A stretch of 38,681 bases of DNA from Alphaproteobacteria bacterium HGW-Alphaproteobacteria-11 (lineage in GTDB: Bacteria; Pseudomonadota; Alphaproteobacteria; Parvibaculales; Parvibaculaceae). Made by a program: the position numbers and the translations under genes. The first letter of the stretch is position 1. Every line of letters starts with the position of its first letter. The notes below the pieces were generated by a model, which saw only the letters and a program-made list of their open reading frames with translations, was not told the origin of the DNA and did not search any database. Positions 6,800 to 14,938 of this stretch are shown here, piece by piece. The stretch lies in the NCBI GenBank assembly GCA_002841195.1, contig PHEO01000005.1, forward strand, positions 1 to 38,681. The letters are read 5' to 3'.

Positions 6800-7926
6800 C
6801 AATTTCACCGCAACCCTTGACCGACACGCATGAAATCGAAGCCGTGGTGATCGGCGCCGGCGTTGTGGGACTTGCCTGCGCGCGGGCGCTGGCGCTCAGG
6901 AGCCGCGAGGTGGTGGTGCTGGAGCGGGCGGGCGCCATCGGCACCGAAACCTCGTCGCGCAACAGCGAGGTGATCCATGCGGGCATCTATTATCCGCAAG
7001 GGAGCCTGAAGGCGCGGCTTTGCGTGGCGGGCCGCGCGGCGCTTTACGATTTTCTCGAAACGCGGAAGCTGCCGCACAAGCGGACGGCCAAGCTGATCGT
7101 CGCGGGCGATGCGGCAGAGGCGCAGGCGCTGGAGGGGATCGCGGGCCGCGCGCGGGCGAACGGCGTGAACGATCTGCGGGCGCTGACGGGCGCCGAGGCG
7201 CGCGCGCTTGAACCGGCGCTTCGCGCGGAAGCCGCGCTGCTCTCGCCCTCGACCGGCATTGTCGATGCCGCCGCTTTGATGCTCGCCCTGCGCGGCGAGC
7301 TCGAAGATGAGGGCGGCGCGATTGCCTTCAATACCGAATTCCTGCGGGCGGAACGCGGGGCGGATGGTTTTGCGGTTGATGCGGGCGGGACAAGGTTGAC
7401 GACGCGGCTGCTGGTCAATGCGGCGGGACTGCGCGCCGCCCGCGTTGCGCGCGCAATCGACGGGCTCGATGCGGACCATGTGCCCGAGTTGCATTTCGCG
7501 CGCGGAAATTATTTTTCATGTGCATCGCGCGCGCCGTTTTCGCGGCTGATCTATCCGGCCCCTTCCGGCGATGGCGGGCTCGGCGTGCATCTGACATTCG
7601 ATATGGGCGGCGGGGCGCGCTTCGGGCCGGATGTCGAATGGATCGAGGAGAGCGAGACGCCGGATTACACCGTCGATGCGGCGCGCGGCGATGCGTTTTA
7701 CGCGGCGATAAGGCGCTACTGGCCGGCGCTCCCCGACGGCGCGCTGGCACCCGCCTATGCCGGCATCCGCCCGAAGCTCGCCAAGGGCGAGAGCGACTTT
7801 TCGATTTCGGGGCCGGAGGCGCATCGCGTGCCGGGCCTCGTCAACCTCTTCGGCATCGAAAGCCCGGGCCTGACGGCCTCGCTGGCGATTGCCGACGAGG
7901 TTGTGGGGATGCTGGAGGATCCCTGA
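6796..7926 (+). CDS. FAD-dependent oxidoreductase, L-2-hydroxyglutarate oxidase-like
   Basis: DAO-fold flavoenzyme of 376 aa. Near the N-terminus it has the Rossmann motif [17 protein letters not shown] and VVVLERAG, followed by [20 protein letters not shown], the hallmark of the L-2-hydroxyglutarate dehydrogenase/oxidase (LhgO/L2HGDH) group. The C-terminal [16 protein letters not shown] closes the FAD site. Expected role: oxidation of L-2-hydroxyglutarate or a related hydroxyacid to the 2-oxoacid, passing electrons to oxygen or quinone. The start is unclear. The track's ATG 6763 lies inside the islet gene; GTG 6796 overlaps that gene's stop by 4 bp and TTG 6817 is possible. GC returns to host level within its first codons, so the islet joins the host here. 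Confidence 0.83.
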   Translation: MTISPQPLTDTHEIEAVVIGAGVVGLACARALALRSREVVVLERAGAIGTETSSRNSEVIHAGIYYPQGSLKARLCVAGRAALYDFLETRKLPHKRTAKLIVAGDAAEAQALEGIAGRARANGVNDLRALTGAEARALEPALRAEAALLSPSTGIVDAAALMLALRGELEDEGGAIAFNTEFLRAERGADGFAVDAGGTRLTTRLLVNAAGLRAARVARAIDGLDADHVPELHFARGNYFSCASRAPFSRLIYPAPSGDGGLGVHLTFDMGGGARFGPDVEWIEESETPDYTVDAARGDAFYAAIRRYWPALPDGALAPAYAGIRPKLAKGESDFSISGPEAHRVPGLVNLFGIESPGLTASLAIADEVVGMLEDP

Positions 7927-7960
7927 TTCACGCGAAGACGCGAAGAAGAAAAGAAGGACT

Positions 7961-8209
7961 CACGCAGAGGCGCAGAGACGCAGAGGGGCTGTGCCCTTGA
8001 GACCGGCCGTGCCTCCATTGTTTCAATGATTGCGCCTTCCCCCTACGCTGCTTCGCAGCTTCGGGGGACAAGGCGGCGCGAAGACACTCCGGCGCGAAGC
8101 GCCAGAAAACCTTCTCTTTCGTCGCTGCCGCTCCGTCTATGCATCCGGTTGGGGAAGCGCAGTGCCTTGCCGCAGATGCGGCACCTCTGCGTCTCTGCGC
8201 CTCTGCGTG
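7961..8209. repeat. Palindromic repeat element with perfect 26-bp arms
   Basis: The left arm at 7961-7986 (CACGCAGAGGCGCAGAGACG...) and the right arm at 8184-8209 are perfect reverse complements over 26 bases, separated by about 200 bp with no gene. Each arm is itself built of CGCAGAG units. A further GCGAAGACGCGAAGAAG stretch precedes the left arm and a related GCGAAGACACTCC lies inside, so the element may begin near 7928. Similar 'GCAGAGGCGCAGAGACGCAGAG' text recurs in many proteobacterial intergenic regions, as I recall. Probably a non-autonomous mobile (MITE/REP-like) element. It fills the 300-bp gap between the oxidoreductase and Hpt genes. Confidence 0.7.
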
Positions 8210-8226
8210 CAAATAAAATGCGCGCT

Positions 8227-8634
8227 TCAGGCGTCGACGACGCTGTCGATGAAGCTGTTGACGGCGGCGACGGCGTCGCGGAGGCGGGTGAGGATTTCGT
8301 CGCGGCCTTCGCCGTCGACGGCCATCCATTCGGCTTCTTCCGCCAGCGCGGCAAGCGGCCAGGCGCCGAGGCCCTTGGCCGAACCTTTGAGGCTGTGCGT
8401 CGCGTTTTTCCAGTCGATGGCGGTGACGGCGCTTTCGATGCGCTCGATATAGATGCCGGCCTGGGCGCGGAAGAGACCGAGAAGTTCGATCTCGAGCGCG
8501 CGGTTGCCGAGCGTGTACTTGGAAAGATGCACGAGGTCGAGCGGCCGGCGCGCATCCGGACGCGGCGTTTCGCCGGACTGAAAACTCAGACCCGCATTTC
8601 GGGCCGCCGTCGCTGCTGTCGCCTGGGGTTTCAT
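8227..8634 (-). CDS. Histidine phosphotransfer (Hpt) domain protein
   Basis: Stand-alone phosphorelay protein of 135 aa. After a variable 30-residue tail, the four-helix Hpt domain contains the phosphorylatable His80 in ATHSLKGSAKGLGA, the canonical HxLKGxA motif. The flanking helices LLGLFRAQAGIYIERI and LAALAEEAE fit the fold. It would shuttle phosphate between hybrid kinases and response regulators; neither is encoded in this window. A perfect CtrA-type box lies 140 bp upstream in the intergenic region it shares with the divergent coiled-coil gene, suggesting cell-cycle control. ATG 8634 has GGAG about 9 bases upstream. Its 3' end abuts the palindromic repeat element. Confidence 0.88.
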   Translation of the reverse strand: MKPQATAATAARNAGLSFQSGETPRPDARRPLDLVHLSKYTLGNRALEIELLGLFRAQAGIYIERIESAVTAIDWKNATHSLKGSAKGLGAWPLAALAEEAEWMAVDGEGRDEILTRLRDAVAAVNSFIDSVVDA

Positions 8635-8773
8635 CGCACCCGCTCCATCCCGGTTTGCCGTTGCCGGGGAGTCTAGGGGTGCAGGCGCTGCGGAATCGTT
8701 AAGCGCCGGGCGCAGCGGCGCACACCAAAGCCGCTATCGGCCGTTATGGACGCAATCGCCGTTGCAATTATGG

Positions 8774-8788
8774 TTAACAAAGGCTTAA
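8774..8788. promoter_or_regulatory. CtrA-binding box, TTAA-N7-TTAA
   Basis: TTAACAAAGGCTTAA matches the alphaproteobacterial CtrA consensus TTAA-N7-TTAA exactly. It sits between two divergent genes, an Hpt phosphotransfer protein and a membrane coiled-coil protein, both plausible CtrA-regulon members. The match is seen directly; binding and direction of control are inferred. Confidence 0.6.
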
Positions 8789-8883
8789 GGTGTCCTTGTC
8801 GGTGCGCATGGCGGCCCCCCAAGAGCCGCAGGCCCGCGCCGGTAAGCCCCCCTATTTGCCCCTCGGCATGCCCCCCGTGCCCA

Positions 8884-8943
8884 GGGGTTTTCTTTTTAAG
8901 AGGCGGTTTTTTCTTTTGAAGGAGGGGGTTTTCTTTTGGAAGG
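8884..8943 (+). repeat. Three tandem ~20-bp T-rich repeats
   Basis: Imperfect copies begin at 8884, 8905 and 8925, each GGGGTTTTCTTTT-like followed by a purine-rich AAGAGG/GAAGG tail. All Ts lie on the coding strand of the downstream gene, within its leader or promoter. The alternating T and G/A tracts may bend DNA or place U-tracts and Shine-Dalgarno-like GGAGG motifs in the mRNA. Confidence 0.55.
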
Positions 8944-9035
8944 CTTATGGTTGACGGCGCGGGGGCCTTCGGACAGGCTGGAAAAATGCAGCGGCGGGCA
9001 TGCCCGGATTGTGGCCGGGGGAGGCCGGAAACCTT

Positions 9036-11222
9036 ATGAAAAACAAAGATTTGCCGTCCCGCTCCGGGGCGGCCGAAAGCGCCGATGCGAGCCCGGACAC
9101 GGCCGAGCCGCCGGTGCGCGCCGCCAATGAGGACAGCCCGACCGGCGGGGCGCTGATGAAGCTGATCCAGCGCCGCCCCTCCCCGCGCATTCTCGGCACG
9201 GCGCTTGTCGCGAGCCTCGCCGTGCTCGGCGCCGAGGCCGCCTTCCTCTGGGGGCAATACGGGATCGACGGCCTGCAGGCACTGACGCAGCTTGAGACCG
9301 GGCTGATCGCGGCCGCGGCGCTCGCGCCGCTGACGCTGATCTGGATGCTGGCCTTTGTCGTCTGGCGCGGACAGGAAATGCGGCTGATGGCCGACGCGCT
9401 GGCGCGCACCGCGATCCGCCTGTCGGACCCGGAGGATTTTGCCACCGGCCAGATCGCGACGATTTCGGGCGCGGTCCGGCGCGAGCTCGGCGAGATGCGC
9501 GACGGGCTCGACGCGGCGCTGGCGCGGGCGAACGAGTTGAAGGAACTGGTGACGCGCGAGGTCGAGGAGATCGACCGGGGCTCCGGCCGCGCCGAATTCC
9601 GCACACGGACGATGGAGGAACTGCTCGGCCGCCACCGCGAGAGCCTGGAAGAAATCGCCCGGACGCTCGGCAGCGAGAGCGACGCGATTTCGCGCGCCAT
9701 CCGCGAACAGGTGGACGCCGTGCGCGGGCTGACCGGCAAGGCCGAAAGCGACCTCCGGGAAGCGGGCAACGTCGTGTCCGAACAGGCCGAGACGCTGGGC
9801 CGCGTCAGCGAGGCCGCCCGCGCCGGCGCCGACCAGACCGCAACGATGCTCGACCGGCAGTCCTCGCGCCTCGAAGTGGTGGCGACGGATGCGCTGGCAA
9901 AGGCCGACGACCTCGGCAAGCGCTACGAGCAGCAGCGCGCGATCATCGCCGACGCCGCCGACCGGCTGGAAAGCGAACAGGCGCGGATGGCGACGCTTTT
10001 CGACAATCATCGCCAGACCATGCGCGAAGCCGACGCGGCGCTTGCCCGCCACACCGAGGAAATCGGCCGCGCGGTGGAGAGCCTCGGCGCCGGCATCGAA
10101 CTGACTTTCGAAAACGCCGCAGCGCGCGCCGCGGCCTTGCGCGAAACCGTCGCCGACGAAATCCGCGCCGCCGCCGGCGAGGCCGAAAGCGCCTCGACCG
10201 CCGTCAGCCGTTCGGCGGGCGCGGCCACGCGCGCCATCGGCGCCACCGTCGACGAATTGAAGACCGCGACCGGCGCACTCTCGACCGATGTCGCGCGCGC
10301 CGCGACGGCGGCCATCGAAAAGACCACCGACAAGGTGAAGGCCGCGACCGTTTCGATGAGCGAGGAAGTGACGCGCGTGACAACGGCGCTGACAAGCGAG
10401 ATTGCCGGCCGCACCGGCGAGATCCGCGGCCTGATCGAGGCGACGGCGGCCGAAAGCGACAACGCGGCCGAACGCTTCAACGCCGCGATGATCCGCCTCG
10501 GCGGCACGGCGCGCGAGGCCGGCCGCGCGCTGCACGAGGCGACCGACGAACTGGCGCAACGCATCGACGAATTGCCCGGCGAGGCCGCCGACAGCGCGCA
10601 GGCGCTGAAGGATGTGTTGCAGGAGCAGGTGTCGGCGCTGGCGACCATCGCCGAAATCGTCGTCCGCCATGCGCGCACGCTCGACCGCTCGGCGCCCATG
10701 CGCGGCGAAGCCGGCCAGCCGATGCCGCAACGCATCGTCGCCGAAGCGCCGCGCGACAGTGCCGAGAGCCAGCGCCGCACGAGCATGTCGGAATTGCTGG
10801 CCGCCGCCGAGCGCCGGCCCGCGCATGATGCCGACACGTCAGGCGGCGGCGACCGCGACTTCCAGCGCGCCTCGCTGCATGTCGTCGAAACCTTGCAGGC
10901 GCTCGCCGTCGATCTCGACGCGGCGCTCGAACAAAGCCCGCCGGCGGAACTCTGGCAGCGCTATCAGGCGGGCGAACGCAACGTCTTCACGCGCCGCCTC
11001 TACAACATGGCGGGCCGCGACCTCTACGACCGCATCGCCTCGAAATACAAGAAGGATGCCGAGTTCCGCACCCATGTCGACCGTTTCATCTCGACCTTCG
11101 AGAATCTTCTCGGCGCCGCCGCCGCGCGCGACCGCGACAACATTCTGGTGCAGACCTATCTGACGTCGGACACCGGCAAGGTCTATCTGATGCTCGGCCA
11201 GGCGACGGGGAAGCTGGGTTAG
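9036..11222 (+). CDS. Membrane-anchored coiled-coil protein (TipN-like architecture)
   Basis: Protein of 728 aa. After a ~45-residue hydrophilic tail come two transmembrane helices, LGTALVASLAVLGAEAAFLWG and LIAAAALAPLTLIWMLAFVVW (about residues 53-115), so both ends face the cytosol. Residues ~125-560 are Ala/Glu/Arg-rich heptads, including TDKVKAAT...SEEVTRVTTAL segments like methyl-accepting or LEA coils. A distinct conserved C-terminal domain follows (ERNVFTRRLYNMAGRDLYDRI...TYLTSDTGKVYLMLG). Two TMs plus a long coil resemble the Caulobacter polarity factor TipN, but homology is unproven. ATG 9036 has GGGGGAGG 11 bases upstream. Its stop overlaps the convergent lipoprotein stop by 4 bp. 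Confidence 0.75.
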   Translation: MKNKDLPSRSGAAESADASPDTAEPPVRAANEDSPTGGALMKLIQRRPSPRILGTALVASLAVLGAEAAFLWGQYGIDGLQALTQLETGLIAAAALAPLTLIWMLAFVVWRGQEMRLMADALARTAIRLSDPEDFATGQIATISGAVRRELGEMRDGLDAALARANELKELVTREVEEIDRGSGRAEFRTRTMEELLGRHRESLEEIARTLGSESDAISRAIREQVDAVRGLTGKAESDLREAGNVVSEQAETLGRVSEAARAGADQTATMLDRQSSRLEVVATDALAKADDLGKRYEQQRAIIADAADRLESEQARMATLFDNHRQTMREADAALARHTEEIGRAVESLGAGIELTFENAAARAAALRETVADEIRAAAGEAESASTAVSRSAGAATRAIGATVDELKTATGALSTDVARAATAAIEKTTDKVKAATVSMSEEVTRVTTALTSEIAGRTGEIRGLIEATAAESDNAAERFNAAMIRLGGTAREAGRALHEATDELAQRIDELPGEAADSAQALKDVLQEQVSALATIAEIVVRHARTLDRSAPMRGEAGQPMPQRIVAEAPRDSAESQRRTSMSELLAAAERRPAHDADTSGGGDRDFQRASLHVVETLQALAVDLDAALEQSPPAELWQRYQAGERNVFTRRLYNMAGRDLYDRIASKYKKDAEFRTHVDRFISTFENLLGAAAARDRDNILVQTYLTSDTGKVYLMLGQATGKLG

Positions 11223-11881
11223 CTCCCCGCCCGTTTCGGGAAGGCCTTCGCGCCTTCCTCCAGCGTCCAGAGCGCCATTTCGGACAGCACCTGCCCGAGC
11301 GCGGCGTCGTAAGCGGTGACAATGTCTTTCATCGAACCGCTCGCGGCGGGAACCGCGGCGCCGAATTCGCGCGCCGCGACAATCGTGCGATCGGAAGCCC
11401 GCAGCAGCCGAACATAGAAGACGACATGCGCTTCCGTTGCCGCCTGACCGAACCCTTCGCGGGCCGGCCGCGTCGCGGCGAACTGCCGGATGTCGCCGGT
11501 CAGCGCCATGTCCATGCGCGCGCCGCTGCCCGAACCGATGGCGGCCGGGAAGCGGCCGGTATTGTGCAGCGTCTCGACCGTCAGCGCGGCAATCATGCGC
11601 GGCGCCCGGTCGCTCCAGCGCGCGCCGGCATAATATTTGATTTCGTTGGGCGACGGCTGGAAGACGATGCGCGCCGTGTCGACGGCGGCGGGCGCCGAGA
11701 ACGTCTCGACGACGACCTGCGCGGTGGCGCTCGCCGCCCCGTCGGGCGCTTGCGGCGTTGCGGCTGTGAGAACGTAGAGGTTGGGCGCCGGTTCGCTGGC
11801 GACATTGGCAAGCGCACAGGCGCCGAGCGGCGCGACCGCGAGCGCCACCGTCCCGGCGCGCAGCAACTTTCGCAAACTCAT
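11219..11881 (-). CDS. ABC transport auxiliary lipoprotein (PqiC/MlaC-position)
   Basis: Predicted lipoprotein of 220 aa, last gene of an Mla-like operon. A Lys/Arg start and a hydrophobic stretch lead to the lipobox LGAC (Cys about residue 22). The body matches the ABC-type transport auxiliary component family: LYVLTAA near the N-terminus, then VFQPSPNEIKYYAGARWSDRAPRMIAALTVETLHNTGRF. Such proteins probably link the inner-membrane MCE transporter to the outer membrane. ATG 11881 follows GGGGGTGGGGG and starts the signal peptide directly; ATG 11896, overlapping the upstream stop as ATGA, is an alternative that adds five residues. Confidence 0.85.
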   Translation of the reverse strand: MSLRKLLRAGTVALAVAPLGACALANVASEPAPNLYVLTAATPQAPDGAASATAQVVVETFSAPAAVDTARIVFQPSPNEIKYYAGARWSDRAPRMIAALTVETLHNTGRFPAAIGSGSGARMDMALTGDIRQFAATRPAREGFGQAATEAHVVFYVRLLRASDRTIVAAREFGAAVPAASGSMKDIVTAYDAALGQVLSEMALWTLEEGAKAFPKRAGS

Positions 11882-11892
11882 CCCCCACCCCC

Positions 11893-12801
11893 TCATTCGG
11901 CCCGGACCTCGGGCACGTTGTTGCCGATCAGAAAGCGCGCCGGATCGTCCTGCGCGCGCGAGGCGACGCGTTCGAGCGAGGCGACAAGCGCCCGCGTCTC
12001 GGCGACGAGCTGCGGCAATTGCGCCATGCCGGCGCCAATGCCCGGCCCGCCCTGCTTCAGGATTGCCTCAAGCTCTTCCGCCACGAGACGATAGGAATGC
12101 GCCGCCTCGCGCGCATCGGTGAGGAAAAGGCGCACATCGTCTTTCAGCAACGCATCGGCATTGCGGCTCATGCTGTTGAGATGCACCGATGCCTCGGAAA
12201 GCTGTTTGATTGCCCGGCTCATGTCGCCGGAACTGCCGGCCAGCGCCGCCGACAGCGTGTTCAGATTTTCGAGCGCTTCGGCGATCGACTGCTGGTTGGC
12301 GGTGACGACCGTGTTGAGGTCGCGGATCAACTGGTTGGCGCTTTGCAGCGTTTCAGGACCGCTCTTCAACAAGTCCTGCAGCGACGACGATGCCGCACGG
12401 ATGATCGGATAGTCCTGACCGGGCCGCGCTTCGAGCGGCGCCGAACCCTCGCTGCCGCCGGTGATCTGAATGAAAGCAACGCCGGTGAGGCCGGACAATT
12501 CAAGTTGCGCGACCGAGTCTTCCTTGATCGGCGTGCGTGCATCGAGCTCGATCAGCGCGACGACCTTGTTGGGGTTGCGCTCCATCAGCCGCAGGTCGAC
12601 GACCTTGCCGACCGGCAGGCCGTTATATTGCACCGGACCGGAGACCGACAGACCGGACACCGAACCGTCGAAGATGATCTTGTAATAGGCGAACTGGCGA
12701 TTGAGCTGTACGCCGTTGAGCCAGAGGATGAACAGGAAGATGCCGGCCGTCGTCAGCAGCGTGAAGGCGCCGATCAGCACGTTGTTGGATTTGATTTCCA
12801 T
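11893..12801 (-). CDS. mlaD: MCE/MlaD-family lipid-transport substrate-binding protein
   Basis: Membrane-anchored periplasmic protein of 302 aa. One N-terminal TM (VLIGAFTLLTTAGIFLFILWL) is followed by the MCE domain (residues ~35-120: YYKIIFDGSVSGLSVSGPVQYNG and VGKVVDLRL; the loop SGLTGVAFIQITGG). A long C-terminal helical part to ~275 probably forms a tube. It hexamerises in known systems and conducts phospholipids or other lipids between membranes. ATG 12801 is chosen; an in-frame GTG at 12810 overlaps the ATPase stop. The symbol follows the operon arrangement; whether the cargo is phospholipid is inferred. Confidence 0.88.
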   Translation of the reverse strand: MEIKSNNVLIGAFTLLTTAGIFLFILWLNGVQLNRQFAYYKIIFDGSVSGLSVSGPVQYNGLPVGKVVDLRLMERNPNKVVALIELDARTPIKEDSVAQLELSGLTGVAFIQITGGSEGSAPLEARPGQDYPIIRAASSSLQDLLKSGPETLQSANQLIRDLNTVVTANQQSIAEALENLNTLSAALAGSSGDMSRAIKQLSEASVHLNSMSRNADALLKDDVRLFLTDAREAAHSYRLVAEELEAILKQGGPGIGAGMAQLPQLVAETRALVASLERVASRAQDDPARFLIGNNVPEVRAE

Positions 12802-12806
12802 GGCTC

Positions 12807-13583
12807 TCACTTGCCCGCAAAGGCGGCGCGTGCGCGCGGCCCGTGAAAATATTCGTGGACCCAGGCGTGCCGGCTCAGCAGCATATCGTCGATCGTGCCG
12901 ATGAGAATAACACGCTTCTCGGCCAGAACCGCAATCCGGTCGCAGGTCGCATAAAGCGTATCGAGATCGTGAGTGACCATGAAGACGGTGAGCCCCAGCG
13001 TCTCCTTGAGATCCTCGATCAACTCGTCGAAGGCCGCCGCCCCGATGGGGTCGAGCCCCGCGGTCGGCTCGTCGAGAAAGAGGATTTCCGGGTCGAGCGC
13101 CAGCGCACGGGCAAGCCCGGCGCGTTTGCGCATACCGCCCGACAATTCGGAGGGATAAAGCCCCGCCGCTTCCGGCTTCAAACCCACCATCGCGATCTTG
13201 ACGGCCGCAAGCTCGTCCATCAGCGCTTGCGAAAGCTGAAGGTGTTCGCGGTACGGCACCTGGATGTTCTGCGCGACGGTGAGCGACGAAAACAGCGCCC
13301 CGTCCTGGAAGAGCACGCCCCAGCGCCGCTCATGGACGCGGCGCTCCTGCTCCGGCATCTCGGCGAGATCGAGGCCGAAGACGCGGATGCGTCCGGCGTC
13401 GGGTTTCTTCAGGCCGAGGATCGTGCGCAGCAACACCGACTTGCCGGTGCCCGAACCGCCGACAATGCCGATCACCTCGCCGCGCTTCACCGTGAGGTCG
13501 AGATTTTCATGGATGACATTGTCGCCGAACCGCGTGACGAGGCCTTCGACTTCGATGATCGGTTCGCCGTTGCGCATCGTCAT
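12807..13583 (-). CDS. mlaF: ABC transporter ATP-binding protein, MlaF-like
   Basis: ATPase of 258 aa powering the lipid transporter at the inner membrane. Walker A is GGSGTGKS (about residue 40), the signature LSGGMRKRAGLARALA, Walker B ILFLDEPTAGLDP and the switch MVTHDL. The VHERRWGVLFQDGALFSSLTVAQN region is characteristic of the MlaF/Ttg2A branch. ATG 13583 overlaps the permease stop as ATGA, so the two are translationally coupled. In the ORF track this gene is hidden inside a 630-aa reading frame; everything upstream of 13583 in that frame is a shadow of the permease. Confidence 0.92.
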   Translation of the reverse strand: MTMRNGEPIIEVEGLVTRFGDNVIHENLDLTVKRGEVIGIVGGSGTGKSVLLRTILGLKKPDAGRIRVFGLDLAEMPEQERRVHERRWGVLFQDGALFSSLTVAQNIQVPYREHLQLSQALMDELAAVKIAMVGLKPEAAGLYPSELSGGMRKRAGLARALALDPEILFLDEPTAGLDPIGAAAFDELIEDLKETLGLTVFMVTHDLDTLYATCDRIAVLAEKRVILIGTIDDMLLSRHAWVHEYFHGPRARAAFAGK

Positions 13584-14827
13584 ATGTCCACCGCCGTAAA
13601 GAACATCGCGAATAGCGCATCGAGCACGATAACCAGAAAGATCGACCGCACCACCGAGCGCGTCGTCTGCGCGCCGACGGATTCGGCGCTGCCGGTGACC
13701 GACATACCGGCGCGGCAGCCGACCAGCGCGATGGTGGCGGCCATAAACGGCGCCTTGACGATGCCGACGCCGAAGGTCCAGAAGCCGACCGCTTCCTGCA
13801 CCCGCTGGATATAGACGCCCGGCGACATGTCGAGCATGATCTGCGCGACGACACCGCCGCCGATAAGCCCCATGATGTTGGCAACGAAGGTAAGAAGCGG
13901 AAGCGCCACGATCAGCGCCAGCACGCGCGGCACGACCAGCATGTCCATCGGATCGAGGCCGAGCGTGCGCATCGCGTCGATCTCCTCGCGCATCTTCATC
14001 GAGCCGATTTCGGCCGTGAAGGCGCTGCCCGAGCGGCCCGCGACGATGATGGCGGTCAAGAGCAAGCCGACCTCGCGCAGAAAGATGATGGCGATGAGGT
14101 TGACCGTGAAGACCTCGGCGCCGAACTGGCGAAGCTGCACCGCGCCCTGCTGGGCGACGACGGCGCCGATCAGGAATGTCAGCAGACAGACGAGCGGCAG
14201 CGCGTCGAAGCCGGCCTTCTCCATGTGATGCATGAAGGGGACGACGCGAAGACGGCGCGGATGAACGATGGTGCGGCCGATGGTGGTGACGACGGCGCCG
14301 ACGAAGCCGAGCATGCCCATCGCTTCCTCGCCGATGGCTCGCACCGCCTCGCCGACCCGGGCCGTCACCTGGATATAGAGCGGCTCCGAAAGATGCCGGA
14401 CAGGCTCGGGTATTCCGCCCGCATCGATCTTGTCGATCAGGATGCGCTGGGCCTCGCTCATGTTCTTGAGATCGACGGTCAGGCCCCTGTCGCGAAGCAG
14501 TGCCGCCGTGCGCGCCAGCACGCAAGCGCCCGCCGTGTCGAAACGGTCGATCGCCGCAAAGTCGATTTCGGCGCGTCGCGCGGCTGGCGGCGCGGCCAGC
14601 AGCGCGCGCAATTGCCGGTCGACCGGATCGAGATGAACGATCGACCAGTCGCCCGCCGCGACGATGTGCAGGGTCTGGCCGTCGACGCCGGTCTCGCAAG
14701 AGGCGCGCGGCGCGGCGCCGGCCTCCCGTCCCGCTGAATTGCGTATTCCGGCCAAACCGTCCCCGCCCCTCGCCTCAACCTGCCGACGGGGCCACTTTGC
14801 CCGCCGCCCCGGCCCGCGGCAAGCCAT
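13580..14827 (-). CDS. mlaE: MlaE-family permease with N-terminal STAS domain
   Basis: Inner-membrane permease of 415 aa. Residues ~55-150 are a STAS-like domain (LHIVAAGDWSIVHLDPVDRQL, then IDFAAIDRFDTAGACVLART), which MlaB supplies separately in E. coli. The MlaE domain follows: GFDALPLVCLLTFLIGAVVAQQG, FLREVGLLLTAIIVAGRSGSAFTAEIGSMK and a DPMDMLVVPRVLAL loop, with about five TMs. The first ~50 residues are Arg-rich and unlike the family. ATG 14827 is taken because GGGGGAGG lies four bases upstream, but a later start (e.g. a TTG near 14761) cannot be excluded. It is first of a four-gene operon and divergent from cytochrome c. Confidence 0.87.
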   Translation of the reverse strand: MACRGPGRRAKWPRRQVEARGGDGLAGIRNSAGREAGAAPRASCETGVDGQTLHIVAAGDWSIVHLDPVDRQLRALLAAPPAARRAEIDFAAIDRFDTAGACVLARTAALLRDRGLTVDLKNMSEAQRILIDKIDAGGIPEPVRHLSEPLYIQVTARVGEAVRAIGEEAMGMLGFVGAVVTTIGRTIVHPRRLRVVPFMHHMEKAGFDALPLVCLLTFLIGAVVAQQGAVQLRQFGAEVFTVNLIAIIFLREVGLLLTAIIVAGRSGSAFTAEIGSMKMREEIDAMRTLGLDPMDMLVVPRVLALIVALPLLTFVANIMGLIGGGVVAQIMLDMSPGVYIQRVQEAVGFWTFGVGIVKAPFMAATIALVGCRAGMSVTGSAESVGAQTTRSVVRSIFLVIVLDALFAMFFTAVDI

Positions 14828-14938
14828 CCCGCCTCCCCCGTCCGGCCTTCCCTTCCTCGAAAATTCGTTTAGCCTGCGCCCCGTCCCGGCTGTACGCCGG
14901 GGCAAGGTTCAGGTTCCGGTCTTCTGGAGGATGTTGCG

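Larger units (their letters stand above)
8635..9035. other. 401-bp divergent intergenic region between Hpt and coiled-coil genes
   Basis: No gene is supported here; the 717-aa minus-strand ORF that runs through it is a shadow of the coiled-coil gene. It contains one full CtrA-type site (8774-8788), a second TTAA half-site near 8699, a C-rich stretch (about 8815-8890) and a triplicated T-rich repeat (8884-8943). The divergent promoters of both genes must lie here, but I cannot place convincing -10/-35 elements. Confidence 0.6.

Noticed and set aside
7961-8209. CRISPR array
   Set aside because: Only two long arms in inverted orientation, no regular spacers and no cas genes.
8673-10826. 717-aa minus-strand ORF
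   Set aside because: Shadow of the coiled-coil gene; low-complexity Arg/Ala/Gly text with no motif, whereas the plus-strand frame has TMs, heptads and a conserved end.
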